Positions 62,875 to 64,000 of a stretch of 64,000 nucleotides of DNA are shown piece after piece. A program made the translations under genes and the position numbers. The stretch lies in the NCBI GenBank assembly GCA_964017155.1, contig OZ024857.1, positions 4,566,869-4,630,868 of the forward strand. The letters run 5' to 3'. A model generated the notes under the pieces. That model had not been told where the DNA came from and did not search any database. It worked only from the letters and a program-made list of their open reading frames with translations. Position 1 is the first letter of the stretch; every line of letters starts with the position of its first letter. This stretch comes from Oasisia sp. SBJ-2009 (lineage: Eukaryota > Annelida > Polychaeta > Sabellida > Siboglinidae).

Positions 62875-64000
62875 CTACAATCACCATTCCATAGCACAAG
62901 TGTCGTCATCAGCTACCTTGCTTACATCACACATTAATAACAAATCAGTAAAAATGTATAGGGTAAAGTGTCATCCGTAACGTATGTCAGGAAAAGTGTA
63001 ATATGGGAGTAGGAGGTTTCTTGGTTAAGTATTATCACGTTTTTAATGTTGGCTGTTTGAGCTGCCAATGTGAGATAGATAGAGAGAAATCTCAGAAAGA
63101 GTGACTGGAATACCAGTGACTAAATTAGCGAGACTAACTATATATTATTGGTATTAAAAAAATTGAAATGACTGGGTGTATCACAGAGGAGACCACGGAA
63201 CACGAATAAACTCTAATTGTTCAGCTAGTTTTGAGACAATTTTGACAACTTTCCAACAAAAGGCCAGACATTTATTATTATTGTTTATTTATTTTATAAG
63301 TAAACAATGATACAAAAAAATTAAACAATACAGCCGTGCAAATAATATAATGATTATTATTTAAATATACGGATTATTTGTGGGTCTTTGTTAAAATGAA
63401 CATAATTTTAGCATGGCTTTACATATCAGGTTTATGAAGGGTTAGAAGAGAAAAATACACAAATATCATGACTTACTTTATGGATGACCATTTTTATAGC
63501 ATTAACCACAGACTCAGCAGCTAATCCATACAGGTTGCTCCTTTTATTTAAAAAACATTTTCAAAACTAGCATTTCTATGAAATATCACGGAATTCTATA
63601 TAATTATAACAAAAACCCATATACTGAATACAATGTAGAACATCAACATAGTCACAGTAATTTTGTGGCGAATTGGCCCGACATTTTTAAGTAAACAAAT
63701 TGTATTTGATGGGAATTTTTGTGTTTGTGCATATTTTAGATCAACATGTGTAGGAGTTGTTAGTTTATTATAATGTAGGGACTATGCAAGGCTCAGTGTC
63801 ATAAATTATATTGTTTGAATTTCACAGTTAATGTCATTCCCAAAGAGTGGCTGCAGAATATTGCTGTCCATTTTTCAATTAGTAAATGTCATTCGTTTGG
63901 CCAATTTCGATTCTTTGCTACATCAGACATGTGTTGGATATTCTACAAATATCTTTTTGTAAATTTTAAGATGTTTAAAAATACAAGGTTATTATGATAT
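62875..64000 (-). other. Intron or upstream region of exon 1
   Basis: AT-rich, no Cys-rich module, no repeat family and no convincing promoter seen. The gene most likely continues to the right of the window. Confidence 0.5.

Overview
The window looks like nuclear DNA of an animal, most likely a lophotrochozoan and probably a mollusc. The basis is small symmetric exons in long AT-rich introns with GT/AG borders, CR1-like and RTE-like LINEs, a tRNA-derived SINE, hAT and TA-target DNA transposons, many (TA)n tracts and large intronic minisatellites. The species assignment is inference. I see no prokaryotic operon, rRNA, canonical tRNA or CRISPR array. The main content is one very large minus-strand gene that runs off both ends of the window. 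I identify 35 coding exons between 62874 (first in transcript order) and 205 (last). Each encodes one cysteine-rich module of 30-39 residues, usually with six Cys in the order C-x3-C-x2-C-x5..11-C-x2..4-C-x8..12-C. Every exon is phase 1-1 and a multiple of three long. When joined in order, all 35 give one continuous frame of about 1296 residues. The modules resemble furin-like or growth-factor-receptor-type Cys-rich repeats, so the product is probably a secreted or cell-surface protein. I do not recognise the gene itself. The gene has two tiers. Exons 1-15 (62874 to 39453) are diverged and fall into CxxC and CxxxxC subtypes. Exons 16-35 (37779 to 205) are 20 nearly identical 114 or 117 bp copies of one module, carried on duplicated exon-plus-intron units of about 1 or 2.1 kb. 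Not one of the 20 has a stop, a lost Cys or a broken splice site, although their introns are full of insertions. A few further units carry truncated or deleted exons. Mobile elements sit in the introns, and paralogous introns often supply an empty site that defines their ends. They are: a pogo/Tigger-like element with an RTE-like LINE tail inside (3505-5280); two duplicated solo-LTR-like elements (7823-8204, 9624-10004); a TA-target element (10863-12185); an apparently intact CR1-like LINE (15138-19953) with an SGNH-esterase ORF1 and an endonuclease/RT ORF2; a decayed PHD-EN-RT LINE (20222-23981); a TIR element (30673-32221); a SINE (39814-40222); a decayed minus-strand LINE (about 41050-43150); a hAT element with an 8-bp duplication (45451-46722); and a MITE (48857-49148). 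The introns of exons 1-10 carry minisatellites with units of 41-80 bp. The largest is 53 copies of a 48-bp unit (54797-57350), which produces a false 900-codon open frame. The observations I would check first are the exon array, the HIV-type slippery heptamer joining ORF1 and ORF2 of the intact LINE, its tandem 5' monomers, and exon 5, where two Cys have been lost together.
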